Assembly (NCBI GenBank): GCA_015206945.1
Contig: JADEXV010000002.1
Span: 38,653 to 102,652, forward strand
Direction of reading: 5' to 3'
From: Nostocales cyanobacterium LEGE 12452
GTDB taxonomy: Bacteria; Cyanobacteriota; Cyanobacteriia; Cyanobacteriales; Nostocaceae
Length of the DNA: 64,000 bases
Positions 8,563 through 18,300 of the stretch are shown here, piece after piece. The first letter of the stretch is position 1. Each line of letters begins with the position of its first letter. The notes beneath the pieces were generated by a model. That model ran no database searches. It was not told the DNA's origin and worked only from the letters and a program-made list of their open reading frames with translations. Both the position numbers and the translations under genes were made by a program.

Positions 8563-9255
8563 TCATCTTTTAAGAGGAGGTTGGGCTTGTTTAGGTGCTA
8601 CAGGCGCTTGAGGCGCTGGTGAGTTAGGAAGCACAGGAGAAATACCAGGATTGATAGGACTGATGCCTTGCCCAGTTGGAGGCTGAGTGATGTTAGGAAA
8701 GGGTTCAGAATTAGGTGCTAAGGGGAATTTTGGGGTAATATTCCCTTCGGGATTGATTCCTGGAAGTGGCGCAGCACCAGGATTGATTGGGAAAGAGGGG
8801 ACAGCAGGCTGGTTAGGCGAGTTTATGGATGGTTGAGATGGGCCAGGAATAATTCCCAAAGAAACGCGATCGCCCCCTACTTGTCGTAGCAAGTCTAATG
8901 TCTCAATTACATCATTGTAAGTTGCGGTACGCGAAGCATTCAGCACGACAACTGCATTAGGGTTTGCTTGCAGATACTGTTTTAAACTCTGTCTCAAATC
9001 TTCCTGTTTGACAGGCTGTTTTTCTATGTAAGTATTGCCCACAGCATCGATGGTAACAATCACACTTCCACTCTGTGATGTTATTCCAGAGACTGTACTG
9101 GGGCTGGCTTTAGGTAAATCAACATTTATTGCCTGTTGCCGTGTAAATTGTAAAGCCGCTAATAAAAAAAATGTCAGGATACAAAAAACGACATCAATTA
9201 AAGGGATGATTTGAATTTGGACTTCTTCAATTGGAGTATGTAGATTAACTTTCAT
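8563..9255 (-). CDS. exbD: ExbD/TolR-family biopolymer transport protein with a proline-rich tail
   Basis: A 230-residue protein. Residues 1-40 have the ExbD signature: a short cytoplasmic head, then a single TM (IIPLIDVVFCILTFFLLAAL) carrying the Asp that takes part in proton translocation. A periplasmic domain follows to about residue 135 (SVIVTIDAVGNTYIEKQPV, NPNAVVVLNASRTATYNDVI). The last 90 residues are Pro/Asn/Gly-rich and low-complexity, longer than in classical ExbD (about 140). It lies 42 bp downstream of an exbB gene. The pair probably energises a TonB-type outer-membrane receptor; no tonB is visible here. Confidence 0.9.
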   Translation of the reverse strand: MKVNLHTPIEEVQIQIIPLIDVVFCILTFFLLAALQFTRQQAINVDLPKASPSTVSGITSQSGSVIVTIDAVGNTYIEKQPVKQEDLRQSLKQYLQANPNAVVVLNASRTATYNDVIETLDLLRQVGGDRVSLGIIPGPSQPSINSPNQPAVPSFPINPGAAPLPGINPEGNITPKFPLAPNSEPFPNITQPPTGQGISPINPGISPVLPNSPAPQAPVAPKQAQPPLKR

Positions 9256-9297
9256 GTCTCACTCTCAAGCCTGGTTCAGGGGTTGAATTATTGACTA

Positions 9298-10026
9298 TTA
9301 ATTAGGTGTATTCGGGGGTTCAGGAGGTTCAGAAACTCTAGTTTTTCCTGGCTTGCGGGGTGGAGTGAAATTTTCTGGCACAATTGCTGATGTCCTATTG
9401 CTAAAGTCAGGAGGAGACTGGCGATAGAGCAATTCCATCTCATTCCCCGCTTTCCGAAAAACTTTGACTTGGTTGACTACAAAACTTTGAAATAGGCGGT
9501 AAAAGACCAAACTAATAATGGCAACTATTAGCCCACTTGCCGTACTAATTAAGGATTCACCAATACCAGTAGTCACCCCAGCAGTAGATTCAGTTCCCAA
9601 ATCGCCAATCCGAATTGAGCGCAGAGACTGAATTAAACCCAAAACTGTGCCCAACAATCCCAAAAGTGGCGCTAGGGCAATTACCGCTTCTAAAAGTTTT
9701 TCGCCCCTACGCATCCCAGCTAATTCGTCTTCTGCTGTAGCCTCCAGTGCTAGCCGAAAAGTTTCCGCATCAGTTTTGGCAAAACGTAGAGGGGCGTAGA
9801 GAAAACGCCCGACAGGTTGATGGCTTGCTTGTTTGGCGATGTCCGCAGCTACTTCCCAATTATCCTGGGCAGCATCCAGGATGCGATCGACTATTTGCTT
9901 TTCCTGAGTCAAAATTCGCAACCAGAACCATATACGCTCGAAAATCACACTCAAAGCCAGAATCGACAGAATTAGCAAAGGCCACATCGCTGGCCCACCC
10001 TTGTAAAACAAATCTAAAATATCCAC
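9298..10026 (-). CDS. exbB: MotA/TolQ/ExbB proton channel family protein
   Basis: A 242-residue protein with an N-terminal TM ([20 protein letters not shown]), a cytoplasmic helical loop, and two further TMs containing the family core [20 protein letters not shown] and [20 protein letters not shown]. It forms the pentameric proton-conducting part of ExbBD. The C-terminal 40 residues are basic and proline-rich ([20 protein letters not shown]). It directly precedes exbD in an evident two-gene operon. A second, unpaired ExbB-like gene lies at 56.6 kb. Confidence 0.92.
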   Translation of the reverse strand: MDILDLFYKGGPAMWPLLILSILALSVIFERIWFWLRILTQEKQIVDRILDAAQDNWEVAADIAKQASHQPVGRFLYAPLRFAKTDAETFRLALEATAEDELAGMRRGEKLLEAVIALAPLLGLLGTVLGLIQSLRSIRIGDLGTESTAGVTTGIGESLISTASGLIVAIISLVFYRLFQSFVVNQVKVFRKAGNEMELLYRQSPPDFSNRTSAIVPENFTPPRKPGKTRVSEPPEPPNTPN

Positions 10027-10252
10027 TGTTTAAATTTCCTCCCTCCACGACTAAAGCAAATGTGTTAAGGCATTTTAATTCTAGAGATTAATGCAAAATG
10101 AGGGACTTCCAAAATATAAATTTCTCGAAAACTTAAAAAAACAGTGCAAGGATGACGTATTTGACTGAGACTGCTGTACTAACTTGCTGCTGGGTAGGCA
10201 ATTGAATCATAGACCGATAATTTTTGGCATACTTTTGCTAGACTTTTTTGTA

Positions 10253-10376
10253 ATACCAATTTGAAAAAAGAATGCAATACATAGATAAGACCTTACTCAA
10301 CCCTCTACAAGGCTTTGGGGAGGGTGTGCGTCAGTAAGCGTGGGCATCTGGTCGCAAACCTTTTTTGAATTGATAT
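10253..10376. repeat. MITE-like element with imperfect terminal inverted repeats
   Basis: ATACCAATTTGAAAAAAG at the left end resembles the inverse of CTTTTTTGAATTGATAT at the right end, enclosing about 90 bp with no ORF. The element lies in the 398-bp gap between divergent exbB and trmB, just upstream of trmB. I saw no clear target-site duplication, so its mobility is inferred from the ends only. Confidence 0.45.
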
Positions 10377-10424
10377 AACCTGAAATTTCACCACAGGAAA
10401 TTGTCACGTACAGGAGAATAAATT

Positions 10425-11072
10425 TTGGCAGCAGTCCGAGTCCGCCAGCATGTTAATCCACTTGGTAAAAAGTATCAAACACCAGCAAGTCCCCTTGACT
10501 GGGAAGAAATTTATGCAAAGCCAAATCAACCACTACATTTAGATATTGGCTGCGCTAAGGGACTATTTTTGTTGAATATGTCCAAGATAGAACCCAACTG
10601 GAATTTTCTCGGTTTGGAAATTCGGGAACCGCTGGTGGTAGAGGCGAATAAGTTACGTTCTGAGTTGGCTTTAACAAACCTGCACTACTTGTTTTGCAAT
10701 GTGAATAACTCACTGCGATCGCTTTTATCTTCCCTCCCACCAGGAAGTTTACAACGCGTTACAATTCAATTCCCCGATCCTTGGTTTAAAACCCGCCATG
10801 CTAAACGTCGTGTAGTGCAACCAGAACTAGTGGCAGAATTAGCTAAGTATCTTGCGGTTGGGGGAGTTGTATTTCTGCAATCAGATATGGAATTTGTGGC
10901 TGTGGAAATGCGCGATCGCTTTGCTGCTAATTCAGCTTTTCAGAAAGTTGGTACAGGAGAATGGCTAGCCGAAAATCCGCTACCAGTCCCCACCGAACGG
11001 GAAATAGGCACACAAAAAAAAGGTGAGCCTGTCTATCGAGCTTTGTTTGAAAGGGTGAAGAGTAATGACTAG
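10425..11072 (+). CDS. trmB: tRNA (guanine-N7-)-methyltransferase
   Basis: A 215-residue Rossmann-fold methyltransferase matching TrmB. The SAM-binding loop is LHLDIGCAKGLFLLNMS, followed by NFLGLEIREPLV, the characteristic QFPDPWFKTRHAKRRVVQ, and a C-terminal VPTEREIG. It methylates G46 in the variable loop of tRNAs. I chose the TTG at 10425 because CAGGAGA lies 7 bases upstream. The length matches the family. Confidence 0.95.
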   Translation: MAAVRVRQHVNPLGKKYQTPASPLDWEEIYAKPNQPLHLDIGCAKGLFLLNMSKIEPNWNFLGLEIREPLVVEANKLRSELALTNLHYLFCNVNNSLRSLLSSLPPGSLQRVTIQFPDPWFKTRHAKRRVVQPELVAELAKYLAVGGVVFLQSDMEFVAVEMRDRFAANSAFQKVGTGEWLAENPLPVPTEREIGTQKKGEPVYRALFERVKSND

Positions 11073-11505
11073 AGATGTTAGTAATACTAACTCTGCCCCA
11101 TAATTCCGAATTGCAAGTTTTCTTTATTAGCCTTAAGACTATTTAGTAGTATAGACTTAAGTCTTACTTGTTATATTTTCGTTAGGTATTTCCTAGAATT
11201 TGTAAATAATTTTGGGACATAAATGTTTTATTAAAAGTTAAAATTTTAGTGAAATATTATCTGATAATTAGTACAAAAATTTGTTTTTATAGCAATTGAT
11301 AGATATATAACCTTGATAAATAGGTAGTTTTAACTAAAAGTGTCGCTTTATTAATTGGTGACATAAAAGTTTTATTTATATCTGGTAAAAAGTTGTAAAA
11401 CATAGTTAAATCATTTTCCTCATCCCTAGAATATAGAAAGATTAGGTAATTACACTACTTAGTGATTAAGCCTATATCTAGTTATATATTCTGAGGAAAA
11501 GCAAA
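11073..11505. promoter_or_regulatory. AT-rich leader region upstream of the RiPP locus
   Basis: This 433-bp gap is strongly AT-rich compared with its neighbours and has no ORF. GAGGAAAAG lies about 10 bases before the ATG of the first precursor gene and is a good ribosome-binding site. Promoters of the plus-strand RiPP arm should lie here, but I cannot place -35/-10 boxes with confidence. Confidence 0.4.
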
Positions 11506-11781
11506 ATGGAAAGGAATAAAAAGAATTCAGATATTAAATTGGACATTAGCAACCTGATTGATAATGCTGTTAACAATGCTGTAGCACGACGGAATCTAGC
11601 TGAGGATTTAGAAGATACTTTACTAACTCTATCTGATGAAGAAATGGCAAACGTTGCAGGTGGTTTAGCAAGTGTTTCTATTCTCAAAGGGCCAACCATT
11701 GCAGGGGGTATTTTTGTGAAAGTACCGATTACTTGTGGAATAATTGCACAAAATCCGAACTTGAGCGCACAAGCCTTGTAA
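11506..11781 (+). CDS. RiPP precursor peptide 1, double-glycine leader
   Basis: A 91-residue peptide with an acidic leader ending TLSDEEMANVAGG (residues 41-53), the classic signal for a C39 peptidase. The putative 38-residue core is hydrophobic, with Ser56, Ser58, Thr64, Thr76, Ser87 and a single Cys77 in VPITCGI. One lanthionine-type ring at most could form, leaving dehydrated residues elsewhere. Residues 15-29 (SNLIDNAVNNAVARR) align without gaps with residues 15-29 of the peptide at 12,395. A strong GAGG precedes the ATG. It lies first in a run that includes a kinase, a HopA1 protein and LanM, and the exporter with its peptidase is 10 kb downstream. The product is unknown. Confidence 0.75.
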   Translation: MERNKKNSDIKLDISNLIDNAVNNAVARRNLAEDLEDTLLTLSDEEMANVAGGLASVSILKGPTIAGGIFVKVPITCGIIAQNPNLSAQAL

Positions 11782-11830
11782 GTTGCTAGTAACTATTAAA
11801 CTCTTGGACATTTAATTTGCTTATTTAGGT

Positions 11831-11875
11831 TGATGGAGAGCAGTCTAACCTGAAACTATTTGTAAATCTCCATCA
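11831..11875 (+). terminator. Stem-loop after precursor 1 (attenuator-like)
   Basis: TGATGGAGA (11831-11839) pairs with TCTCCATCA (11867-11875) around a 27-base loop in the 127-bp gap after precursor 1. It has no strong T-run. A leaky structure here would give more precursor than enzyme mRNA, as in many RiPP operons; that is inference. Confidence 0.4.
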
Positions 11876-11908
11876 GCTTAAAAATACAATTCACTATAGG
11901 TTCAATTT

Positions 11909-12346
11909 ATGGAAGACATCGCTACTGAAAAAACTACACTTTGCCCTAGTGCAAGACCAGAATGGCAGGACAGTATTGTTTTCGGCGTCGTTGGTGGCAC
12001 AGTCACAGAACCCCACGTAGCTTATCTTAAGCACCCCCAACCTGTCACAGATGAACTGATAGCAAAGGCTAGTCCAGTAACACCCACTGAAATTTTTCGG
12101 ACGGCTGCACCTTGTGCAACTAAGGGTTGTCAACATTTTGATGGCAAAGATTGTCGTTTGGCAATGCGAGTTGTAGAAAATTTGCCGACGGTAGTAGAGA
12201 ATCTACCACCTTGTTCCATACGCCGAGATTGCCGATGGTGGCAACAGGAAGGTAAAGCAGCTTGTATGCGTTGTCCACAAGTTATTACAGATAATTACAA
12301 TCCCTCTGAATTACTACTCAAAGTGGCGACACCGACTGTTAGTTAA
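11909..12346 (+). CDS. Eight-cysteine protein in the RiPP locus
   Basis: A 145-residue protein with cysteines at 12, 69, 74, 82, 102, 108, 119 and 122, in blocks such as APCATKGCQHFDGKDCRLA, PPCSIRRDCRWWQQEG and AACMRCPQVITDNYNPSE. I recall related cyanobacterial proteins labelled 'nitrogen fixation protein', but I know of no experimental role and no nif gene is nearby. The spacing (C-x4-C-x7-C, C-x5-C, C-x2-C) suggests a bound metal or Fe-S cluster. It is sandwiched between two precursor-like peptide genes, so a part in peptide modification or redox maturation is possible. That is inference from position. Confidence 0.75.
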   Translation: MEDIATEKTTLCPSARPEWQDSIVFGVVGGTVTEPHVAYLKHPQPVTDELIAKASPVTPTEIFRTAAPCATKGCQHFDGKDCRLAMRVVENLPTVVENLPPCSIRRDCRWWQQEGKAACMRCPQVITDNYNPSELLLKVATPTVS

Positions 12347-12394
12347 GCAAAGCTACAAAGTTTATTTAAGTAATTTAAGGGGAATATCATATCA

Positions 12395-12610
12395 ATGAAC
12401 ATTCATCATAAACATCTCACAAGTCAAATTGAAATTACGAATTTGATTCAAGAAGCCGTTGTGAATGCATCAGCAAGAAGAAAACAAGTTTTAGAACAAG
12501 ACTCACTCTCAGAATTATCTGAAGAAGAACAGAAAAACATAACGGGTAGTGGAATAGCAACAGATGTGAGAGATGCAATAATTTTATTAGGCGGCTATCT
12601 ACTGGGTTAG
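12395..12610 (+). CDS. RiPP precursor-like peptide 2, cysteine-free
   Basis: A 71-residue peptide. Residues 15-29 (TNLIQEAVVNASARR) match the leader of precursor 1 at the same positions, and SELSEEEQKNITGSG (39-53) parallels its double-glycine end, with GSG in place of AGG. The remaining 18 residues (IATDVRDAIILLGGYLLG) have no Cys or Ser and only one Thr, so no thioether ring can form. It may be a second substrate with a different modification, a partner peptide of a two-component product, or a decayed paralogue. AAGGGG lies upstream of the ATG with somewhat long spacing. Confidence 0.65.
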   Translation: MNIHHKHLTSQIEITNLIQEAVVNASARRKQVLEQDSLSELSEEEQKNITGSGIATDVRDAIILLGGYLLG

Positions 12611-12784
12611 TACTGCTGTGCGTAATTTGTAATTTCTATACCGCAGACATTTGATTAATTTGGAATTGGTGGTTTATTGACCCTGTAGTAGTAGTTTTAA
12701 TAATCCTTGCAAAAACAGGTTGTGCTAGTTAAATTACTACCACAATTTTCTCTACATCAAAATTGGTTGATGCATTTAAAAATT

Positions 12785-13945
12785 ATGACATTTCTCTTAA
12801 ACTCTCATAATGTTGTCGATTATTTAGTTGAACGAGGATTATGTAATCAGTCAGAACAAGCACCGATTAAGGTAGAACAAGTTGCAGCTAAAAACTTTAA
12901 TTTATTAGTTACTTTAGCAAATGAGAAAAAGCTACTTGTTAAACAAGAACGCCATAATCAGGAAGGGAAAGCGGCTGGTGAATTTTTAACTGAGTGGCAA
13001 ATTCAAGAGTTTTTACAACGATTTCCAAACCTTGGCAATTACCACTCATTTTTACCAGAGGTGCTGCATTTTGATGCCGAGAATTCCATTATTGTCTTTA
13101 GATATCTGGATGATTATCGGGATTTAATGGATTTCTATACCAAGGAAAAGATATTTTCTACCGAAATCACTACGGCAATTGGTAAAATTTTAGGGACTAT
13201 CCATCGTGATACTTTCAACCGCCAAGAATATCAGGAATTCTTTTCTAAAAATTCAGATAATTTTATGGCTGATCAAGTATCACATTTAGTTCGGAGATTA
13301 GGACGGGTTGAACCAGAAATTTTTGGTCTAGTTCCTGTTGATGGGTTAAAGTTTTTTGCTCTATATCAACGTTATGATAGCTTGGGGGAGGCGATCGCAG
13401 AATTAGGTAATGCTGTAACGCCCTGTTGTCTAACCCACAATGACCTCAAGCTAAATAATATTCTCTTACAAAAAGATTGGCAGGATTCCACTAACAATAT
13501 TGTCCGCCTAATTGATTGGGAACGCTCGACTTGGGGAGATCCAGCCTTTGATTTGGGAACACTTCTTGGTAGCTATGTACAAATCTGGCTGGGTAGCTTG
13601 GTTATCAGTAATTCTTTGAGTATTGACGAATCTCTACGTTTGGCGATAACACCTTTAGAACTACTTCAGCCTTCGATTGGTAGATTAACCCAAGCTTATT
13701 TAAATACTTTTCCAGAAATTCTAGAACACCGCTCTGATTTCTTGCAACGAGTGGTGCAATTTACAGGTTTTGCTTTGATTCAACAGATTCAGGCGATGAT
13801 TCAATATCAAAAGTCTTTTGGGAATATGGGAATTGCTATGCTTCAGGTTGCTAAGACGTTATTAAGCCGTCCTGTACAATCGATGCCAACAATTTTTGGT
13901 GCTGCTGCTGTTGAATTAACTCACCTGAGTAGTTCTGCTGTTTAA
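12785..13945 (+). CDS. Phosphotransferase (APH/choline-kinase fold), candidate RiPP Ser/Thr kinase
   Basis: An aminoglycoside-phosphotransferase-fold protein of about 386 residues. The Brenner motif LTHNDLKLNNILL (HxDxxxxN) and the metal-binding LIDWERSTWGDPAFDLG are intact, so it should be an active kinase. It lies 22 bp before a HopA1-family gene. The same pairing occurs in class V lanthipeptides (LxmK with LxmY) and thioamitides (TvaC with TvaD), where the kinase phosphorylates core Ser/Thr before elimination. I place the start at ATG 12785; an ATG at 12770 and a TTG at 12707 are in frame and none has a clear ribosome-binding site. An antibiotic-resistance kinase is the alternative but does not fit the context. 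Confidence 0.8.
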   Translation: MTFLLNSHNVVDYLVERGLCNQSEQAPIKVEQVAAKNFNLLVTLANEKKLLVKQERHNQEGKAAGEFLTEWQIQEFLQRFPNLGNYHSFLPEVLHFDAENSIIVFRYLDDYRDLMDFYTKEKIFSTEITTAIGKILGTIHRDTFNRQEYQEFFSKNSDNFMADQVSHLVRRLGRVEPEIFGLVPVDGLKFFALYQRYDSLGEAIAELGNAVTPCCLTHNDLKLNNILLQKDWQDSTNNIVRLIDWERSTWGDPAFDLGTLLGSYVQIWLGSLVISNSLSIDESLRLAITPLELLQPSIGRLTQAYLNTFPEILEHRSDFLQRVVQFTGFALIQQIQAMIQYQKSFGNMGIAMLQVAKTLLSRPVQSMPTIFGAAAVELTHLSSSAV

Positions 13946-13967
13946 AAGATTTTCTTGCCACTAAATT

Positions 13968-15077
13968 ATGATGCCATTATTAAATTCTACTCAACCACAG
14001 CCTTTAACTGGGTTAACTGAGCGATTGCTGGAAGTTTTAGAAGATATTGTTCACAAGATTGAGATTCAGTCTGATTTCTCGATTCGTCATCCAGATTATA
14101 AACCCTTGAAATTACCATCTGAGGTAGTTACTCGTTTTCAAAAAATGCCCAGCCAGATGCAGCAAAAATATCTAAGTCTGCAACTGCGGAGTTTTCTCTA
14201 CGGTATCTATTACAACGGTTTTATGCAAAGTGCGCTAGCACTAGATGGCGAAGGAAATAGTTTACCCCTTGATTTGGAAAATAATACTCTTCTGGGAGTA
14301 GATTTGGGTTTTTATGAGCGATTACATGAAAGTAATTCAGGTAAAGGCTATTTTGATCCTGGTTGGTCTATTTTGAGAGAAGAAACTGATGGTACTTTAT
14401 CAGTAAGTAAGGGTGGTTTGAGACTATATATTAAGCGGAATCAGCATCTTCAAACTGTCGAACAAGCTGCTATATTAGGTGATTCCGTAGCTATCAAGCT
14501 ACCCAAGAATTGTGTACAAAATGGCTTTTACGTGGCAGTTAGCAATGTGGGATTCAATCGCATCAAGGATCTAGAAAATCAGTCTGTAACTGTGCGAATT
14601 TATTTCAATGTAACTCCTGAAGGTGCTGTTGCAGTTATGGGTCGTCTGACACAACAGTTGAATGAGTTAGTAATTCCTTTCAGTTTTAAAGTTTTGTACA
14701 ATCCCAAAGAATACCAACGCTATGATTCCGGAGTACTTTACTTTGATAAGAGAGACTATGAAGTAGTTAGGCAAGTTTTAAAAACTGTTTATCAAGAACA
14801 TAAATCACATTTTAAGCTAGAGATTCCTCTATTCACCAAGCAGTTAACACTGGGGTTAGGGTTAGCAGAAGAACCAAACCAAAAATTTGCTGTTCGAGAA
14901 AGTTTTGGGATGAACCGTTGTCAAATTTTAGCAAATGGATTGCTGACAGCTTGGCATCAAGGAGATAACTCAAGAGAAGGGCGGATGAGGGCTATCATTG
15001 AGCAGTTTTCTTCTTTGGAAATAGAATTGCAGCGTTCGTATCTTAATGCTAACTCTGAAGATATCTATGCATTCTGA
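13968..15077 (+). CDS. HopA1-family protein, candidate phospho-Ser/Thr lyase
   Basis: A 369-residue protein with HopA1-family features: an N-terminal helical part (QLRSFLYGIYYNGFM), GYFDPGWSILRE, LRLYIKRNQHL, VRIYFNVTPEGAVAVMGRL, KVLYNPKEYQRYDSGVLYF and PNQKFAVRESFGMNRCQIL. HopA1 is named after a Pseudomonas type III effector, but in class V lanthipeptide and thioamitide clusters relatives act as lyases that remove phosphate to give dehydroalanine or dehydrobutyrine. With the kinase 22 bp upstream this makes a split dehydratase the best reading. There is no sign of type III secretion. A second ATG directly follows the first. Confidence 0.82.
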   Translation: MMPLLNSTQPQPLTGLTERLLEVLEDIVHKIEIQSDFSIRHPDYKPLKLPSEVVTRFQKMPSQMQQKYLSLQLRSFLYGIYYNGFMQSALALDGEGNSLPLDLENNTLLGVDLGFYERLHESNSGKGYFDPGWSILREETDGTLSVSKGGLRLYIKRNQHLQTVEQAAILGDSVAIKLPKNCVQNGFYVAVSNVGFNRIKDLENQSVTVRIYFNVTPEGAVAVMGRLTQQLNELVIPFSFKVLYNPKEYQRYDSGVLYFDKRDYEVVRQVLKTVYQEHKSHFKLEIPLFTKQLTLGLGLAEEPNQKFAVRESFGMNRCQILANGLLTAWHQGDNSREGRMRAIIEQFSSLEIELQRSYLNANSEDIYAF

Positions 15078-15189
15078 GATTGAGCGATCGCACTTCTCTA
15101 TCATACCCCATATTTGAGTAGTATCTACTTTTTAACTCCTGCTTAAAATCTAACTTAAACACCAGTTATAATCTGCCAAATACTCCTTA

Positions 15190-15328
15190 TACCAATTCTG
15201 TATAAAGATGCGCCAAACTATATGAGGAACGAACCGTATAGACGCGGAGCGGCTTTCTGCAGGGTAGGGCGCAAAGGACAGAAAGAAGAAGCCAAGAAAA
15301 TTTGGCGCAGCCTCACAAAGAAATGGTA
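15190..15328. repeat. MITE-like element between the HopA1 and LanM genes
   Basis: The left end TACCAATTCTGTATAAAG plus ATGCGCCAAA mirrors the right end TTTGGCGCAGCC plus AAAGAAATGGTA imperfectly over about 28 bp. The 139-bp element carries AGACGCGGAGCGGC, a word I recognise from common Nostoc intergenic repeats. An open frame on the minus strand is a by-product. It separates the kinase/HopA1 part from LanM, so it could mark a join between two originally separate modules. Confidence 0.6.
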
Positions 15329-15361
15329 TTAGCTTAGCTATCATTCTGAGAGATTATTCAT

Positions 15362-18300
15362 ATGACAATCACAGGTTCAGACTTATCACAAATAGCTAAC
15401 AATGCTACTTTTATTTCTGAGCGTATTAATAACCCTTGTTTCTCCAATATTAGTGATGACAAACTTGACCAAAATATAATTAATAAACGAATTAAAACCT
15501 GGTGTGAAGCTGTTGGAGGAGAAGAAAAACTTAAACAACGCCTCCATTGGTATGGATTAGACTTAAATACATCTTATATATTACTAGGAGCAACAGATAT
15601 TAAAGAAACTCACACACCATCCCCTTGGCTAGAAACGCTCAAAGAATTAATTCAAAGTAGCAAAGCTTCGTTGCTACATTTAGAGGATTTAGAAAGTTCA
15701 CCGATTGACCCCAAAAATTCTTTAGCTTTTGAGGATTTTTATCTTCCTTATATTCTAGTAGGGCGGCGTAAGTTATACACTCGATTATCTGCAAATATTT
15801 CCCTGGAATTGCTCAGTAAAGAAGCCTACAAAGTTTTAGAACATCGTCTACTGCAACAACTAGTTAATTTGGGAACAGAAACTTTACTATTTGAATTTAA
15901 CAAATTTTGTGAAAATCACACTGTTGAAAACCAAACTACTGCCCTAAACAGCAAAAGCAAAGTTAAATATTATACCTTTATTGAAAATCTTCTACAAGAC
16001 GGGGGTCTGGAATTATTTCAACACTACCCAGTTTTAGCTCGCCTAATAGCTACAACTATCGATTTTTGGGTGGAATTTACCATTGAGTTTATCCAACGTC
16101 TACGAGCTGATGTATCAGCAATTGAATCAACTTTTTCTGACAATATAAGTTTAGGAATAGTCAAAGATATTGATACTTCTCTCTCAGATTTACATAATGG
16201 TGGGCGCTGTGTTTTAGCTCTAACCTTCTCCTCAGATGTAAAATTAGTTTACAAGCCCAAAAATTTGGATATAGATATTGCTTTTAATCATTTATTAGAT
16301 TGGTGCAACCAACAAGAAATATCCTTAAACTTCAAATTAACAAGGATTCTCAACCGTCAGGGATATGGCTGGGTTGAATTTATTGTTCACCAACCTTGTG
16401 AAAATCAAGCCGCAGTTAAACGCTTTTATCAAAGAGCAGGATTATTGTTATGCCTGCTTTTTGTGTTAGGAGCAAGGAATTGTCATGCTAAAAATGTTAT
16501 TGCTAATGGTGAATATCCAACTCTCATCGATGCCGACACCTTAATGCATCCTCAGATTACCAGCTTAGATGAATCAGAAAACTGGTTTAAAGATTCAGTT
16601 GTTAGTACAGGACTTTTGCCTTCCTGGGAAGGTAATATATACTCAGATAAGGCTCAAGATTCTAGTGTCGTAGGTCATATTTTTCCCCAAGAAGTTAATT
16701 TCTTTAGAGAGTGGAAATTTATTAACACAGATGAGATGCACTTAGCTACTAAAACTCTCATTATTCCTTCTGGGGGTAATGTAGTAATTTTAGAAGGTAA
16801 AACTGTCTCTCCCAATGACTATATTGAGGATATCATAACTGGTTTTAAGGAGACATATAGTATATTAATTAAACATAGAGAAACTCTCTTAAGCAAAGAG
16901 AGTCCTTTATCAGCTTTCAAATTCTTAAAATCTCGGTTAATACTACGTCCAGCAATTATTTATAGTATCGCATTAAAAGAAAGCCTTAGCCCTCAATATT
17001 TACGGAATGGTGTAGACTATAGTATTCTGATAGATACTCTCAGTAGTTCTTATTTAACATCTGAAGAAAATCCAGATTTGTGGTCAACTTTGCAAGCAGA
17101 AATCAAATATTTGCAACAGCAAGATATCCCTTGTTTCTCCGTATTTTGTCATAAAAATAACTTAGAATCTGAAATAGATAATCCCATCAATTGCTTTTTT
17201 AAAGCATCTAGTTACCAAAGGTTAATCGCTAAACTACAAAGTCTTGACGAAAGAAATTTAGCTCTACAAATTAAATTAATTCGAGGGAGTTTTTATGCAA
17301 AAGTAGCACATCTGATTAAGAAAAGTACTGCTCTACAAGGTGATTTTGCCCAATTCGCTTCTCTGACACCTGAAGAACTACTGCAAGAAGCTTTAAAAAT
17401 TGGAAATAGTCTTGTAGCCAATGCTATTCAGAATGCTTACGGCTGCAACTGGTTTTCTTTAGAGTATATGTTTAAAGCAAACCGTTATCAACTCCAACCG
17501 TTGGATGATTCTTTATATACAGGGCGTGCTGGGGTGAGTTTATTCTTAGCAGCCTTAGCAAAAATTACTGGTAAACGTGAATTTCAAGAGGTAGCTTTAG
17601 CGGCTTTATTGCCTTTGCGCCAGTCTCTTAAGAAAACAGAAGCATCTAAAAGATTGTTTCAACCAGGATTAGGTTTATTAGGGTTGGGTGGTATTATCTA
17701 TAGTCTAGTTAAAATTAGCCAGTTTTTACAGGAACCAACCCTTCTAGAAGATGCCCAACGAGCCGCAAAACTGGTTACACCAGAGGTGATTGCTACTGAT
17801 CAAAACCTAGATATGATGTGGGGAGTAGCGGGGACAATTTTAGGCTTATTGCCAGTCTATCAAGAAACAGGCGAACAAGCAGTATTAGAGATAGCGATCG
17901 CTTGTGGCAATCATCTCTTATCACAGCGAAGCCATACTATCCCCAAGGCATGGAACACTTTAAAACAAGAAAGTAAAAAACCTTTGACTGGCTTTTCTCA
18001 TGGGGCATCAGGTATTTCTTTTTCCTTACTACGGCTATATACTCTCACAGGAGACACAGCTTATTTGACAGCTGCAAAAGAAGGAATTGAATATGAACAG
18101 AGTGTGTTTAATCAATCAGCCCAAAACTGGCCAGATTTTCGTTTATCGGAACAGATGAATCGAATTAATTTCCTATCCGCTTGGTGTCACGGAAGTGTTG
18201 GGATTGGCTTAGCCCGCTTAGGTAGCTTACCAATTATATATACAGAGAAAACTTACTCTGATATTAATATAGCTTTAGAAACTACGCAAAAGTATGGAAT

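Noticed and set aside
13968..15077. HopA1 gene as evidence for type III secretion or virulence
   Set aside because: No secretion genes are near; the family also occurs in RiPP clusters, which fits the neighbours.
15150..15344. Open frame on the minus strand upstream of lanM, possible extra RiPP peptide
   Set aside because: It is a translation of the MITE-like repeat and ends at the element's inverted ends; no double-glycine leader.
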